In this document: positions 36,171-47,074 of the stretch, piece by piece
Numbering within the stretch: position 1 is the first letter of the stretch
How the letters are laid out: every line of letters starts with the position of its first letter
Assembly: GCA_041987545.1 (NCBI GenBank)
Contig: JBHIWH010000005.1
Span: 62,001 to 126,000, forward strand
Direction of reading: 5' to 3'
Length of the DNA stretch: 64,000 nucleotides
From: JAJRXR01 sp041987545
GTDB lineage: Bacteria; Planctomycetota; Phycisphaerae; Phycisphaerales; UBA1924
The notes under the pieces: model-generated
The model's input: the letters and a program-made list of their open reading frames with translations, nothing else
Database searches by the model: none
Told to the model about the DNA's origin: nothing
Made by a program: the position numbers and the translations under genes

Positions 36171-38114
36171 ATGAACCCCCGACGCACATTCGCGGCCATC
36201 TCGGCGTGCACCATCCTGGCCTCGGCGGCCGGCGCCGACACCATCGTTGGCGACCTGACCTGGACGGCCGGCCAGACGATCGACGTGACCGAGGACCTGA
36301 TCATCCAGGGCACGCTGAGCATCGAGCAGGGCGTGACCATCAACGTCTCACAGAACGTCGAGATCATCGTGCAGGACGGCGCGAGCCTGAGCGTGGCCGG
36401 GAGCACGGATCAGGTGACCGTCTTCCAGCCCGCATCGGGCCGTTGGGACGGCATCCGGTTCGAGCTGGGTTCCGACGGGTCGCTCGCGTACGCCGCGATC
36501 CGTGGTACCCGCGCCAGTGCCGTGCGGGTGATCGGGGCAGCTCTCGAGCTGGACCATTGCGAGATCTCCGACGTGCGTTCCGCCGCTCAGGAGCAGCCGG
36601 CGTACGGCATCCTCGCGTCCGACAACGCTGAGCTCGGCGTCGCCTGGTCGAGACTGTTCGATATCGTGGGCGCGACGGGTAGTGACGGCGACGGCGGCTC
36701 GGGCGGCACGATCGTCGGCAATGCCGATGACGGCAATAACGGGCACGTGGATGGATACAACGGCGCCCGCGGTGGCGACGGCGGGGACGGGGACGACGGG
36801 AACCGCGGCGGCGACGCCGTCGCCATCCGAATGACCACCGGAGCGGTCGGCTCCGTGTCCTACTCCACGATCTACGACGTCACGGGCGGGGCCGGGGGCG
36901 CCGGCGGATTTGGCGGCTCCGGATCGCGCGGCGGCAACGGCGGCGACGGCATCGCGTTCTTTGTCGTCGGCAATGGCGGCACGGGCGGCAGAGGCGGCGA
37001 CGCCGGCGAGGCGGGCAATGGAGGCGACGGCGGCGACGCCGCGGGTGTCTGGTCCTCCGATCCCAACGCCCAGGTCCTCGTCTTCCAGAATCTCATCCAC
37101 TCGGTCGTCGGCGGCGCGGGCGGCCAGGGTGGTCGGGCCGGGTACGGCGCCCAGGGCGGCTCGGGCGGCGACGGCGCCGACACCGACATCACATTCGTCT
37201 GCGGTGGCAACGGCGGCAACGCCGGCTATGGCGGGCAGGACACCGACGGCGGCGATGGCGGCGACGCCGGCTGGGCCAACGCCCTCGTCGTCCAGAACCC
37301 CGCCGTCCGGGCCATCTTCAGCCAGAACACTGTCGCGGACATCATCCCCGGCGCCCGGGGCGTCCGCGGCGCCCGCGTCGACTCCACCACGCCCTGCTGG
37401 GGCGGAAACGGAGGCGTCGGCGGCTGGCCCAACTACTGCGAGGGCTCCGACGGCTCCGACCGCGCACGTCCCAACAACGGCGCCAATGGCCCGTACGGCG
37501 CCTACGCCGACTCCGCCGCCCTCATGGTCTCCAGCCCCAACGCCGGCGTCCAGGCCCAGGCCATCAACAACATCTTCTCCATCGGCGCTCTGGTCGATGC
37601 GTTCGCGTTCGTCACCGGGGGCTCGGCGATCATCGCCTCCGATTCCAACCTCTTCGACACCGCCGCCCAGGAGGACTTCTTCACGGGCTCGGGCACGACC
37701 TCGCTGGGCTTCGCGTTCGTCCTGGGTGATCCGATGTTCGCCGACGCCGCGTCCGGCGACTACCGGATCATGGCCGGCTCGGCCGCGATCGACGCGGGCG
37801 ACTCGTTCAACGTCGGCTCGCTGGGCCTGAGCGTGGACCTGGACGGGAACGCCCGTGTATTCGACGACCCGGACACGGCCAACCTCGGCCTGTTCGATCC
37901 GATCGACATGGGCGCGTTCGAGTACAGCGTCACGCCCGAGTGCGTCGCGGACCTGGCCGAGCCGTTCGGGACGCTCGACTTCTCCGACGTGCTCGCGTTC
38001 CTGACGGCGTTCGGCACGATGGACCCGGCCGCCGACATGGCCGAGCCCCTCGGGACGTTCGACTTCTCCGACGTGCTCGCGTTCCTGAGTGCGTTCGGCG
38101 CCGGTTGCCCGTGA
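36171..38114 (+). CDS. Secreted Gly-rich beta-helix protein with C-terminal twin dockerin-like repeats
   Basis: A 647-residue exported protein: signal peptide ending at AAGAD (about residue 23), then a right-handed beta-helix type region with parallel-strand repeats (TIVGDLTWTAGQTIDVTEDL onward). Between residues 170 and 460 it contains extended Gly/Asp/Asn-rich loops (GGAGGAGGFGGSGSRGGNGG, GGDGGDAAG) interleaved with helix rungs. The C-terminal part keeps the planctomycete pattern FVLGDPMFADAASGDYRI, typical of parallel beta-helix repeat proteins, then Cys-Val plus DLAEPFGTLDFSDVLAFL and DMAEPLGTFDFSDVLAFL, ending GAGCP. No catalytic residues are evident; polysaccharide binding or a structural role is possible. 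It is divergent from the sigma-kinase operon 32493-35980 and ends at a strong terminator. Confidence 0.88.
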   Translation: MNPRRTFAAISACTILASAAGADTIVGDLTWTAGQTIDVTEDLIIQGTLSIEQGVTINVSQNVEIIVQDGASLSVAGSTDQVTVFQPASGRWDGIRFELGSDGSLAYAAIRGTRASAVRVIGAALELDHCEISDVRSAAQEQPAYGILASDNAELGVAWSRLFDIVGATGSDGDGGSGGTIVGNADDGNNGHVDGYNGARGGDGGDGDDGNRGGDAVAIRMTTGAVGSVSYSTIYDVTGGAGGAGGFGGSGSRGGNGGDGIAFFVVGNGGTGGRGGDAGEAGNGGDGGDAAGVWSSDPNAQVLVFQNLIHSVVGGAGGQGGRAGYGAQGGSGGDGADTDITFVCGGNGGNAGYGGQDTDGGDGGDAGWANALVVQNPAVRAIFSQNTVADIIPGARGVRGARVDSTTPCWGGNGGVGGWPNYCEGSDGSDRARPNNGANGPYGAYADSAALMVSSPNAGVQAQAINNIFSIGALVDAFAFVTGGSAIIASDSNLFDTAAQEDFFTGSGTTSLGFAFVLGDPMFADAASGDYRIMAGSAAIDAGDSFNVGSLGLSVDLDGNARVFDDPDTANLGLFDPIDMGAFEYSVTPECVADLAEPFGTLDFSDVLAFLTAFGTMDPAADMAEPLGTFDFSDVLAFLSAFGAGCP

Positions 38115-38154
38115 CCTCGGGCCGGACCCGCTGATGGGCCCCGTGAGTCTGTGC

Positions 38155-38190
38155 GGGCCGCGTCCCTTCGAGGGGGCGCGGCCCTTTCTC
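38155..38190 (+). terminator. Intrinsic terminator after the beta-helix dockerin protein
   Basis: GGGCCGCG (38155-38162) pairs with CGCGGCCC (38177-38184), with CCC/GGG extending the stem, followed by TTTCTC. It also lies 14 bases beyond the stop of ccoS on the opposite strand, but no T tract exists on that side. Confidence 0.75.
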
Positions 38191-38203
38191 GTGTCGAGGG
38201 GGG

Positions 38204-38410
38204 TCAGTTGCTCGAGCGATCGGCCGCGGCGCCGCTGCGCTCGTCGGCATGGGGAGCCGCGTCCGCCGCGAACTCGTCGTCAAATACGGCTCGGACGGGC
38301 GGGGTGTCCAGGTCCTCGAACTGGCCGTTCCGGGTGGCCCAGAGGAACGCCCCGACGCCGACGGCGGCGAGCAGGAGCGCCAGGGGCAGCATGATCAGGA
38401 TCACGCTCAT
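38204..38410 (-). CDS. ccoS: CcoS, cbb3 oxidase maturation protein
   Basis: A 68-residue protein with one N-terminal membrane helix (SVILIMLPLALLLAAVGVGA) followed by FLWATRNGQFEDLDTPPVR. The motif W-x5-GQFEDL-x-P is diagnostic of CcoS. Family knowledge: CcoS is needed for cofactor insertion into cbb3 oxidase. The ATG overlaps the ccoI stop (ATGA). The tail after residue 40 is acidic, low complexity and longer than in many homologues. Last gene of the operon. Confidence 0.93.
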   Translation of the reverse strand: MSVILIMLPLALLLAAVGVGAFLWATRNGQFEDLDTPPVRAVFDDEFAADAAPHADERSGAAADRSSN

Positions 38411-40878
38411 CGGGACCGCCTCCCGCCGCCCGCGCCCAACGCGATCGCGACGACCGCGAGCGAGCTGGTCGGCATGAGCACGGCGGCGAAGAGCGCCGAC
38501 ATCAGGCCCCCCATCGCCAGCCCGGCGGCGATCGCGTTGTACGCGATCGAGACGCCGAGCACCAGCCTGATCCGGCCCATCGTCCGCCGTGAGTGCGCCG
38601 CGAGATCGACCAGCGGCTCCAGACCCTGCCGGGTCAGGTAGACGTCCGCGGCCTCCAGGCTCGCCTCGGCACCGCCGTGGACGGCGATTCCGAGCGTCGC
38701 GCTCGCCATCGCGGCGGTGTCGTTGACGCCGTCGCCGACCATCACCACCCGGGCGCCGTCGGCCCGGAGGCTCTCGATGGCGGCGGCCTTCTGCTCGGGG
38801 GTCGCGTCCCCGATCCCGGCGCCGTCGATCCCGATCTCGCGGCATACGGCATCGACGACGCGCTGCCGGTCACCCGAGAGCACACGGACGTCCCACCCGG
38901 TTTGTTGGAGCTCCTCGATCGCGGATCTCGCGTCCGCGCGGATGGCGTCCCCGATCTCGGCGAGCGCGACGACCTGGGCGTCGCGGGCGACGAGGATCGG
39001 CGTCCGCCCCGCCGTCGCGGCTTGCGCGCCGAGCGCTTCCCATCGCGGTCCGATGTCGATGCCCAAGCTCATCAGGAACTCGGAGGTGCCGGCCGCCATC
39101 ATCTCACCCGACACGTTCCCGCGGACGCCGGCGCCGGTGATGTGCTCGTGGCCCTCGACGACGAGGCGCTCGCCCGCGTGCTCGGCCAGGGCCCTGGCCA
39201 GCGGGTGCGACGAGCCTCGTTCGAGCGCGCCCAGGGCGGGGAGCGCCGCCGGGTCGCCGTGCCAGTCGACGAGCGTGGGCCTGCCCTCGGTGATGGTGCC
39301 GGTCTTGTCGAGCACGAGCACGCCGGGTCTGGCCAGGGCCTCGATCGCGGCGGCGTCCTTGATCAGCGCCCCCCGCCTGGCCGCCCGTCCGACCGAGACC
39401 GCCATGGCGAGCGGCGTGGCGAGCCCGAGGGCGCAGGGGCAGGCGACGATCGCGAGGGCGGTCGCGTGCTCGAGCGCGACGTGGGCGCCCGCCCGCCACC
39501 AGAACAGCAGCGTCGCGCCGGCCAGGGCCAGGACGCACACGACGAACCACCCGGCGATCGCGTCGGCCCGGCGCACGATCGGTGCCCGCCTGGCGCCGGT
39601 CTCCGCGACCCGTGCCATGAGTCGGCCGATCCGGGTCTCTCGGCCTACGGCGCCGATGCGCACGCGGACCGGCGCCGCGCAGTTGATCGATCCCGCGGAC
39701 ACCGTTTCGCCCGGGGTGACGGGCCGGGGCATGGGCTCGCCGGTGAGCAGCGACTCGTCGACGCTGGACTCGCCCCACTCGATCGAGCCGTCGGCCGGGA
39801 TGGCGTCCCCCGCGCGGACCTCGACCAGGTTGCCGACCTCGAGCGAGTCGATGGGCACGCGCGCGGCCTCGCCGCCGGCGCCGATCCGAGTCGCCGAGCT
39901 GGGCGTGAGCGAGAGCATCAGCTCGACGGAGTCGATGGCGGCCCGCTGCTGGCGGTGCTGCACCCAGCGTCCGACCAAGAGCAAGAAGACGAGGACCGTC
40001 AGCGAGTCGAAGTAGATCTCGCCCGAGCCTCGGATCGTGTTGACGACGCCCCAGGCCCCGCCGGCGGCGAGGGCGAGGGCGATCGGCAGGTCGAGGTGGG
40101 CGGTCCGCGTGCGCAGGGCGGCGAGCGCGCCCCGGAAGAACACGCGGCCGGGCCAGGCGAGGCTCACGACCGCCAGGCCCATGCTCAGCCAGCGGAACAG
40201 CGACTCCCAGAACGGATCGATGCCGGAGATCGCGCCCGAGTACAACGCCGTCGCCAGCAGCATGACGTTGCCCGCGCACGCGCCCGCGACCGCGACGCGG
40301 ACCAGCGAGGCCCGGTCGGCGCGCGATCGGGCGTCGCGCGCGGCCCCGCCCCGCGCCGGGTGGGGGCGGTACCCGAGGCGGTCCAGACGCCGGGCGATCT
40401 CGGGAAGCTCGATGACGTCCGGGCGGTAGCGGACCGTGACGATCCCCGATCGCAGCCCCACCCGCGACTCGACGACACCCGGGGCGACCCGGGGCAGCCG
40501 CTCGAGCAGCCACACGCACGCGGCGCAGTGCACGCCCTCGAGCAGGAACTCGGACTCGCACAGCCCGCCGGGCGCCCCCTTCACGAACGCGCGTTGGTAC
40601 GCGGGGTCGGCGAACTCCTCGAACGACTCGCCGGAGGTCGATGGGCGCCTCGCGTCGGCGTCCGCCGCGTCGCGGACGGCGTAGTACCCCTCGAGCCGGG
40701 CGCCGCGGAGGACTTTCCAGACCGTCTCGCACCCGGCGCAGCAGAACTGCTCGGCGCGGTCCGGATCGAGCAATCCGGAGGGGACCGGGAGCCCGCAGTG
40801 CGAGCACGCCTCGACGCCGGGGGCGCGGGTTGGCGCGTCGGCGGAGGGCGTATCAGGATTGGCGAGCGTTCGCGTCAT
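38407..40878 (-). CDS. ccoI: CcoI, copper-exporting P1B-type ATPase for cbb3 assembly
   Basis: An 823-residue heavy-metal ATPase. The N-terminus has the CcoI-type cysteine region CSHCGLPVP...CCAGCETVW (residues 25-52), then a heavy-metal-associated domain with GVHCAACVWLLERLP. Core motifs are the membrane CPC (IVACPCALGLATP, near residue 479), phosphorylation site DKTGT (near 522), TGEPMP and MVGDGVNDTAAM. In other bacteria CcoI supplies copper for CuB of the cbb3 oxidase. The ATG at 40878 is two bases after the stop of the SafE-like gene, and the stop overlaps ccoS. The frame stays open upstream but would run into the neighbour. Confidence 0.95.
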   Translation of the reverse strand: MTRTLANPDTPSADAPTRAPGVEACSHCGLPVPSGLLDPDRAEQFCCAGCETVWKVLRGARLEGYYAVRDAADADARRPSTSGESFEEFADPAYQRAFVKGAPGGLCESEFLLEGVHCAACVWLLERLPRVAPGVVESRVGLRSGIVTVRYRPDVIELPEIARRLDRLGYRPHPARGGAARDARSRADRASLVRVAVAGACAGNVMLLATALYSGAISGIDPFWESLFRWLSMGLAVVSLAWPGRVFFRGALAALRTRTAHLDLPIALALAAGGAWGVVNTIRGSGEIYFDSLTVLVFLLLVGRWVQHRQQRAAIDSVELMLSLTPSSATRIGAGGEAARVPIDSLEVGNLVEVRAGDAIPADGSIEWGESSVDESLLTGEPMPRPVTPGETVSAGSINCAAPVRVRIGAVGRETRIGRLMARVAETGARRAPIVRRADAIAGWFVVCVLALAGATLLFWWRAGAHVALEHATALAIVACPCALGLATPLAMAVSVGRAARRGALIKDAAAIEALARPGVLVLDKTGTITEGRPTLVDWHGDPAALPALGALERGSSHPLARALAEHAGERLVVEGHEHITGAGVRGNVSGEMMAAGTSEFLMSLGIDIGPRWEALGAQAATAGRTPILVARDAQVVALAEIGDAIRADARSAIEELQQTGWDVRVLSGDRQRVVDAVCREIGIDGAGIGDATPEQKAAAIESLRADGARVVMVGDGVNDTAAMASATLGIAVHGGAEASLEAADVYLTRQGLEPLVDLAAHSRRTMGRIRLVLGVSIAYNAIAAGLAMGGLMSALFAAVLMPTSSLAVVAIALGAGGGRRSR

Positions 40879-40879
40879 C

Positions 40880-41677
40880 TCAGCCGTCCGCCGGGTGACA
40901 GAGCGGGCAGTCAACGTCGTCCGCGGTCGGAACGCCCGAGGCGGCGTCGCGGAGCGAGGCCGGGGTGAGCACGCCGAGTGCGCCCTTGTCGATGGGCGGG
41001 GCCGCGACACGGGCGACGACCATGTAGAGCCCGACGCCGACGAGGGCGAGAGAGGTGAGCACGGGCAGGTGTCGGCGCAGGGGCCCCGTCAACGCCTGGG
41101 CGCCCACGCCCAGCGAGATCAGGACCGGCAGCGTGCCGAGCCAGAAGACTGCCATTGTCAGGGCGCCCAAGGCCGGGTGGCCCGTGCCGGCGGCGGTGAT
41201 CGCGAATGCGTAGAGCCATCCGCAGGGCAGGAGCGTCGTCATCAGCCCGATGAGCAGCGCCCGGCTGAACGGGGGCATCGCGAGGGCTCGCCGCTGCGCG
41301 GCCTCAACGCCGCGGCGGAACCGGGCCGGCACGAGGTCAAGCCTCGCCCGCACGCCCCGCAGCCGGAGGATCGTCACGATCCCGAACACGATCATGAGCG
41401 CCCCCGCGACGACGGCCGCGGCCCGCTGAAGGCCGACCATCGACCCCCCGAGATCGAGCGCCGCGCCGAGGGAGCCGGCGACAGCACCGAGGATCGAGTA
41501 CGTCACCAAGCGCCCGCCGTGGTACGCCAGATGCAACCTCGCCTGCTCGGCGCGGGACGGGCCGCGGTCCGCACCGACCGCGAACAGGAGGAACGCGCCG
41601 CACATGCCGGCGCAGTGCAGGCTCCCCAGCAGGCTTGCCAGGAACACCGCCCCGATGAGGACCACGACGACGTCCAC
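40880..41677 (-). CDS. Sulfite exporter TauE/SafE-like membrane protein of the cbb3 cluster
   Basis: A 265-residue membrane protein with about six hydrophobic segments. It has GSLHCAGMCGAFLLF near residue 18 and LIGLMTTLLPCGWLYAFAIT in the middle, the paired cysteine motifs of the SafE-type proteins that accompany ccoGHIS genes in many bacteria and may move copper or thiols. The C-terminus carries an extra cysteine motif, DCPLCHPADG, that could bind metal. It starts at a GTG six bases after the ccoH stop. Function is inferred from the cluster. Confidence 0.88.
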   Translation of the reverse strand: MDVVVVLIGAVFLASLLGSLHCAGMCGAFLLFAVGADRGPSRAEQARLHLAYHGGRLVTYSILGAVAGSLGAALDLGGSMVGLQRAAAVVAGALMIVFGIVTILRLRGVRARLDLVPARFRRGVEAAQRRALAMPPFSRALLIGLMTTLLPCGWLYAFAITAAGTGHPALGALTMAVFWLGTLPVLISLGVGAQALTGPLRRHLPVLTSLALVGVGLYMVVARVAAPPIDKGALGVLTPASLRDAASGVPTADDVDCPLCHPADG

Positions 41678-41683
41678 CGCCCG

Positions 41684-42199
41684 CTACCCCCCTACCTCGA
41701 CGTGCTGGATCACGAGCGCCCGGTCGGACCCACGCTCGACCAGGACGCGCAGCTCCCAGAGTCCGGCACGCCGGATGCGCGTCTGCGTGGTGTACGCGCC
41801 TGTCCCGTCCCCGGGCTCGAGGTTTAGCGATCGCCGATCGCCCGCGCTGCCGTGGTGGAACATCTCCACCTGGACCGACGCGCCGGCCAGCGTGTGCCCG
41901 TCGGGCCCGAGCACGCTGACGGCAACCTCTCGGTCGGGCAGCACGCCCGTTTGCGGCCCGACGCTGGCCTCGACCGTCCAGCCGAGCTTGTCGGCCGACC
42001 GGAGCAGCGCCGCCTGCTCATCCCAGGCCAGCGAGCGCCGGTAGTAGTCCGGCTCGACCGCGTTCAATCCGCGTCCGGTCGCGAGGGTGATCGTGATCGC
42101 GAGGATCACGCCCTGCACGACGAACATGCCGACCGGGATCCAGGCCCAGTACCAGCCGCGGCCGCGTCGGCCGGCGGGCGCTGCTGTCTGCTCACTCAT
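41684..42199 (-). CDS. ccoH: FixH/CcoH family cbb3 oxidase assembly protein
   Basis: A 171-residue single-pass membrane protein: cytoplasmic basic N-terminus, helix WYWAWIPVGMFVVQGVILAI, then a periplasmic FixH-type beta domain containing VEPDYYRRSLAWDEQAALLR, the family hallmark, and GLWELRVLVERGSDRALV. CcoH interacts with the oxidase subunits during assembly. It starts inside the ccoG stop region (eight-base overlap) and is followed by the SafE-like gene. Confidence 0.92.
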   Translation of the reverse strand: MSEQTAAPAGRRGRGWYWAWIPVGMFVVQGVILAITITLATGRGLNAVEPDYYRRSLAWDEQAALLRSADKLGWTVEASVGPQTGVLPDREVAVSVLGPDGHTLAGASVQVEMFHHGSAGDRRSLNLEPGDGTGAYTTQTRIRRAGLWELRVLVERGSDRALVIQHVEVGG

Positions 42200-43616
42200 C
42201 GGATGCTCCAGACGTCCCCGCGGGACCCAGCAGGCCGTAGACCGTATCGTGGACGAACCCCTCGCCGTCGGTGACCCGCAGCGTGACCTGCAGCCGCCCG
42301 GCCACGAATGCCTCCGGCGGGACCGCCGCGATCATCGAGACCGACCGCTGCTCGCCCGCGGCGATGGCGACCGGGTTCTCGTCGGTGATCAGGCGCACCC
42401 GGTCGTCCTCGGGCGCCGAGATCGTGTAGACCGCGTCATCGTCCGTGCGGTTGGTCAGCCGGACGCGGATCTGGTTGGAGACCTCGCCGGTCTGCATGAT
42501 GTTGAAGGGCAGGCCGGGCGCCCGGAGCACCTTGACGTCCGCGTCCGCCTTGCTCGACAGGACGGCGATGAAGGCGGAGGCCACGACGAGCAGGAGCACG
42601 GGGTAGATCGCGACCCGCGGGCGCAGCAGCCGGGCCTTGCCGTCCTCGACCGCCCGCTCGGAGGTGTACCGGATCAGCCCCAGCGGCTTGCCGACCTTCT
42701 TCATGACCGCGTTGCACGCGTCGATGCACTGGGCGCAGCCGATGCACTCCATCTGCAGGCCGTCGCGGATGTCGATCCCCGTCGGGCACGTGTTGACGCA
42801 CATGTTGCACGCGACGCAGTCGCCCGGCTCGTCGTCGACCACCTTGAGCGAGACGTCGCTCTTGGCGCGCTTCCCGCGGCGCCCGCGGGGCTCGCCCCGC
42901 TTGCGGTCGTAGCTGATGATCAGCGAGTCCCGATCCAGCAGAGCGCCCTGCATCCTCGCGTACGGGCAGACGACCACGCAGACCTGGTCCCGGAAGTACC
43001 CGAAGTCGAAGAGCATCAGCCCCGTCGTCGCGGCCATGACGAGGAACGCGACCGGGTGCTCCAGGGGCGAGCCCAGGATCCAGCGGCGGAGGTTCTCGAC
43101 GCCCACGAAGTACGACAGGAACGTGTGCGCGAGGAACGCCGAGACCACGAGGTAGACCACGAAGCGGGCGGCCTTCCGCAGCCCCGGGTTCTTCTTGGAC
43201 TTCCGGCGCCCGGGCTCGCCCTCGAAGAGCCGCTCGATCGGGCGGTACAGGAACTCGAGGTAGACCGTCTGCGGGCAGATCCACCCGCACCAGACCCGCC
43301 CGAGCATGGCGGTCACCAGGAAGATCGTCAGGAAGAGCCCGATGAGCAGGAGCGCCAGCAGGAGCGTGTCCGTCGGGAGGAGCGTCTTGCCGAAGAACGT
43401 GAACTCGCGGTGGATGATGTCGAGGAAGACCGCGGGCTTGTGGTTGATCCGGATCCAGGGCAACGCCGTGAAGATGACGATGAGGACGTAGGCGACGAAT
43501 CGGCGCCAGCGCCAGAACGAGCCCCGCGAGGGCCACGGGCGGAGCCAGCGGCGCGAGCCGTCCTGGTTCAGCGTCGAGAGGACGCGCTCCGGGGCATCGA
43601 TCAGGGTCTCGCTCAC
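42192..43616 (-). CDS. ccoG: CcoG, cbb3 oxidase accessory ferredoxin-like membrane protein
   Basis: A 474-residue membrane iron-sulfur protein. Helices include FVAYVLIVIFTALPWIRI and LLLALLLIGLFLTIFLVTAM. Cysteine motifs: GRVWCGWICPQTVYLEF, VCVVVCPYARMQG, and two 4Fe-4S clusters CVACNMCVNTCPTG and CIGCAQCIDACN. The C-terminal Ig-like FixG domain (about 370-470) follows. Family knowledge: CcoG reduces Cu(II) during copper delivery for cbb3. The gene is 54 bases after ccoP and overlaps ccoH by eight. Confidence 0.95.
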   Translation of the reverse strand: MSETLIDAPERVLSTLNQDGSRRWLRPWPSRGSFWRWRRFVAYVLIVIFTALPWIRINHKPAVFLDIIHREFTFFGKTLLPTDTLLLALLLIGLFLTIFLVTAMLGRVWCGWICPQTVYLEFLYRPIERLFEGEPGRRKSKKNPGLRKAARFVVYLVVSAFLAHTFLSYFVGVENLRRWILGSPLEHPVAFLVMAATTGLMLFDFGYFRDQVCVVVCPYARMQGALLDRDSLIISYDRKRGEPRGRRGKRAKSDVSLKVVDDEPGDCVACNMCVNTCPTGIDIRDGLQMECIGCAQCIDACNAVMKKVGKPLGLIRYTSERAVEDGKARLLRPRVAIYPVLLLVVASAFIAVLSSKADADVKVLRAPGLPFNIMQTGEVSNQIRVRLTNRTDDDAVYTISAPEDDRVRLITDENPVAIAAGEQRSVSMIAAVPPEAFVAGRLQVTLRVTDGEGFVHDTVYGLLGPAGTSGASDE

Positions 43617-43670
43617 GGCCTGCCCGCTTCCTTCTTCCCCCCGCTGGGATCAACGCACCAGCGTTGCCCG

Positions 43671-44297
43671 TCAGCCCTCCGCCTCGCCCGCCGTCGGGGA
43701 GTCGTCGGTGATCGGCGCCGGGAACGGCGGGATCTGCTCGCCCTCGGGCGCCTTGCCCGGGAGGTTCTGGCCCCGCAGCGACGCGGCGTACCCGGCGACG
43801 AGCGCGATCTCGTTCTCGTTGAGCAGCGTCTTGTGCGCCGGCATGGCGCCGTCGGCGGCGCCGTTCTCGATGACGTCGATGAAACCCGCGATCTCGGTGA
43901 GGTTCTTGTAATAGTCGTCGGTCATGTTCGGGCCCACGAGCCCCGAGCCGTCCGCCTTGTGGCAGATGACGCAGTTGGCCTCGAAGACCCCGGCCCCCAT
44001 CTCGAGCCACTTGGGCTGGCCCATGATGCGGAGGACCTTCTCCTCGCCCATCTCGATCAGCTGGAGCTCGGCGAACTGGGCCTCGAGGGCCTTGTTCTCC
44101 GCCGCGACGAACCGCTGCTCCCGCGTCAGCCACATCGGGGATAGGTGCACGACGGCGGCGTAGAAGAAGCCGAACAGGATCGTCAGCAGGAAGATCACGT
44201 GCCACCACCCGGGCGTGGGGTTGTCGTACTCCTGGATCCCGTCGTAGCTGTGGCCGGCGATCTCCGTGCCGTAGTCGTCGGCGCGCTGGTCAGCCAT
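43671..44297 (-). CDS. ccoP: CcoP, cbb3 oxidase subunit III with a single haem c
   Basis: A 208-residue protein: N-terminal YDGIQEYDNPTPGWWHVIFLLT typical of CcoP, one membrane helix (about 31-53), then a helical linker and one cytochrome c domain with CVICH at 109-113 and a probable axial Met in DGAMPAHKTLL. Canonical CcoP has two haem domains in about 300 residues; here the frame ends cleanly after one, and only 54 bases separate it from ccoG, so no second domain is hidden. Electron entry into this oxidase must therefore use one CcoP haem. The ATG is preceded by AGGAGA and lies within the ccoQ end (eight-base overlap). Confidence 0.93.
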   Translation of the reverse strand: MADQRADDYGTEIAGHSYDGIQEYDNPTPGWWHVIFLLTILFGFFYAAVVHLSPMWLTREQRFVAAENKALEAQFAELQLIEMGEEKVLRIMGQPKWLEMGAGVFEANCVICHKADGSGLVGPNMTDDYYKNLTEIAGFIDVIENGAADGAMPAHKTLLNENEIALVAGYAASLRGQNLPGKAPEGEQIPPFPAPITDDSPTAGEAEG

Positions 44298-44476
44298 GGT
44301 TGGTCTCCTTTCTCGGGCGCCTGGGCGTCTTGGAGTCGTCGAGCGGGAGCTGGGCCGCGTCGCTGGCGTCGCGCTTCGACATCGTGAGGACGCGCCAGAG
44401 GACCGCCACAAAGACGAAGAGGAAGATGACCAGGGACACCGTCGCGAACAGGTCGAGCCCGGCGCCGGACATCAGG

Positions 44477-44490
<14 letters not shown>
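44290..44490 (-). CDS. ccoQ: CcoQ-like small subunit of cbb3 oxidase
   Basis: A 66-residue protein with one membrane helix (GLDLFATVSLVIFLFVFVAV) followed by LWRVLTMSKRDASDAAQLPL, as in CcoQ/FixQ, which stabilises the cbb3 complex. It overlaps ccoNO by 14 bases and ccoP by eight, in the canonical gene order N-O-Q-P. Confidence 0.87.
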
Positions 44491-46849
<2,359 letters not shown>

Positions 46850-46903
46850 GCCGTGGTCTCCTCAAGCCCAGCCTGGCGGGCCCACCGGGGCCAGCCGCAG
46901 CAC

Positions 46904-46935
46904 ATTTATCGACCTGCGACTCTTCTTGTCAACAA
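46904..46935 (-). promoter_or_regulatory. cbb3 operon promoter with TTGTTGACAA decamer over the -35
   Basis: On the minus strand TTGACA (46927-46932) is followed after exactly 17 bases by ATAAAT (46904-46909). The -35 is embedded in TTGTTGACAA (46926-46935), a TTGT-NN-ACAA inverted repeat. The same decamer covers the -35 of the divergent Rrf2 gene. The predicted start is about 48 bases before the ccoNO ATG. Confidence 0.7.
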
Positions 46936-47022
46936 ATGGGGAGGGGAAATCTGGCACAAAAGTGAGCAAGCGGGCTGCTGATTGCTCCCCAAGCTCGTTC
47001 TTGCCAGTCTGTTGCGGCCCGG

Positions 47023-47054
47023 TTGTTGACAATGGAATCAGCTACACGTAGCCT
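47023..47054 (+). promoter_or_regulatory. Rrf2 gene promoter with TTGTTGACAA decamer over the -35
   Basis: TTGACA (47026-47031), 17-base spacer, TAGCCT (47049-47054). The -35 lies in TTGTTGACAA (47023-47032), identical to the element of the divergent cbb3 promoter. The transcript would start about 14 bases before the ATG, with GGAG at its 5' end. Confidence 0.65.
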
Positions 47055-47074
47055 CGCCGCGGAGATATCCCCGC

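Noticed and set aside
36680..37500. Gly-rich stretch as a mycobacterial PE_PGRS protein
   Set aside because: No PE domain; signal peptide, beta-helix rungs and dockerin repeats show a planctomycete secreted protein.
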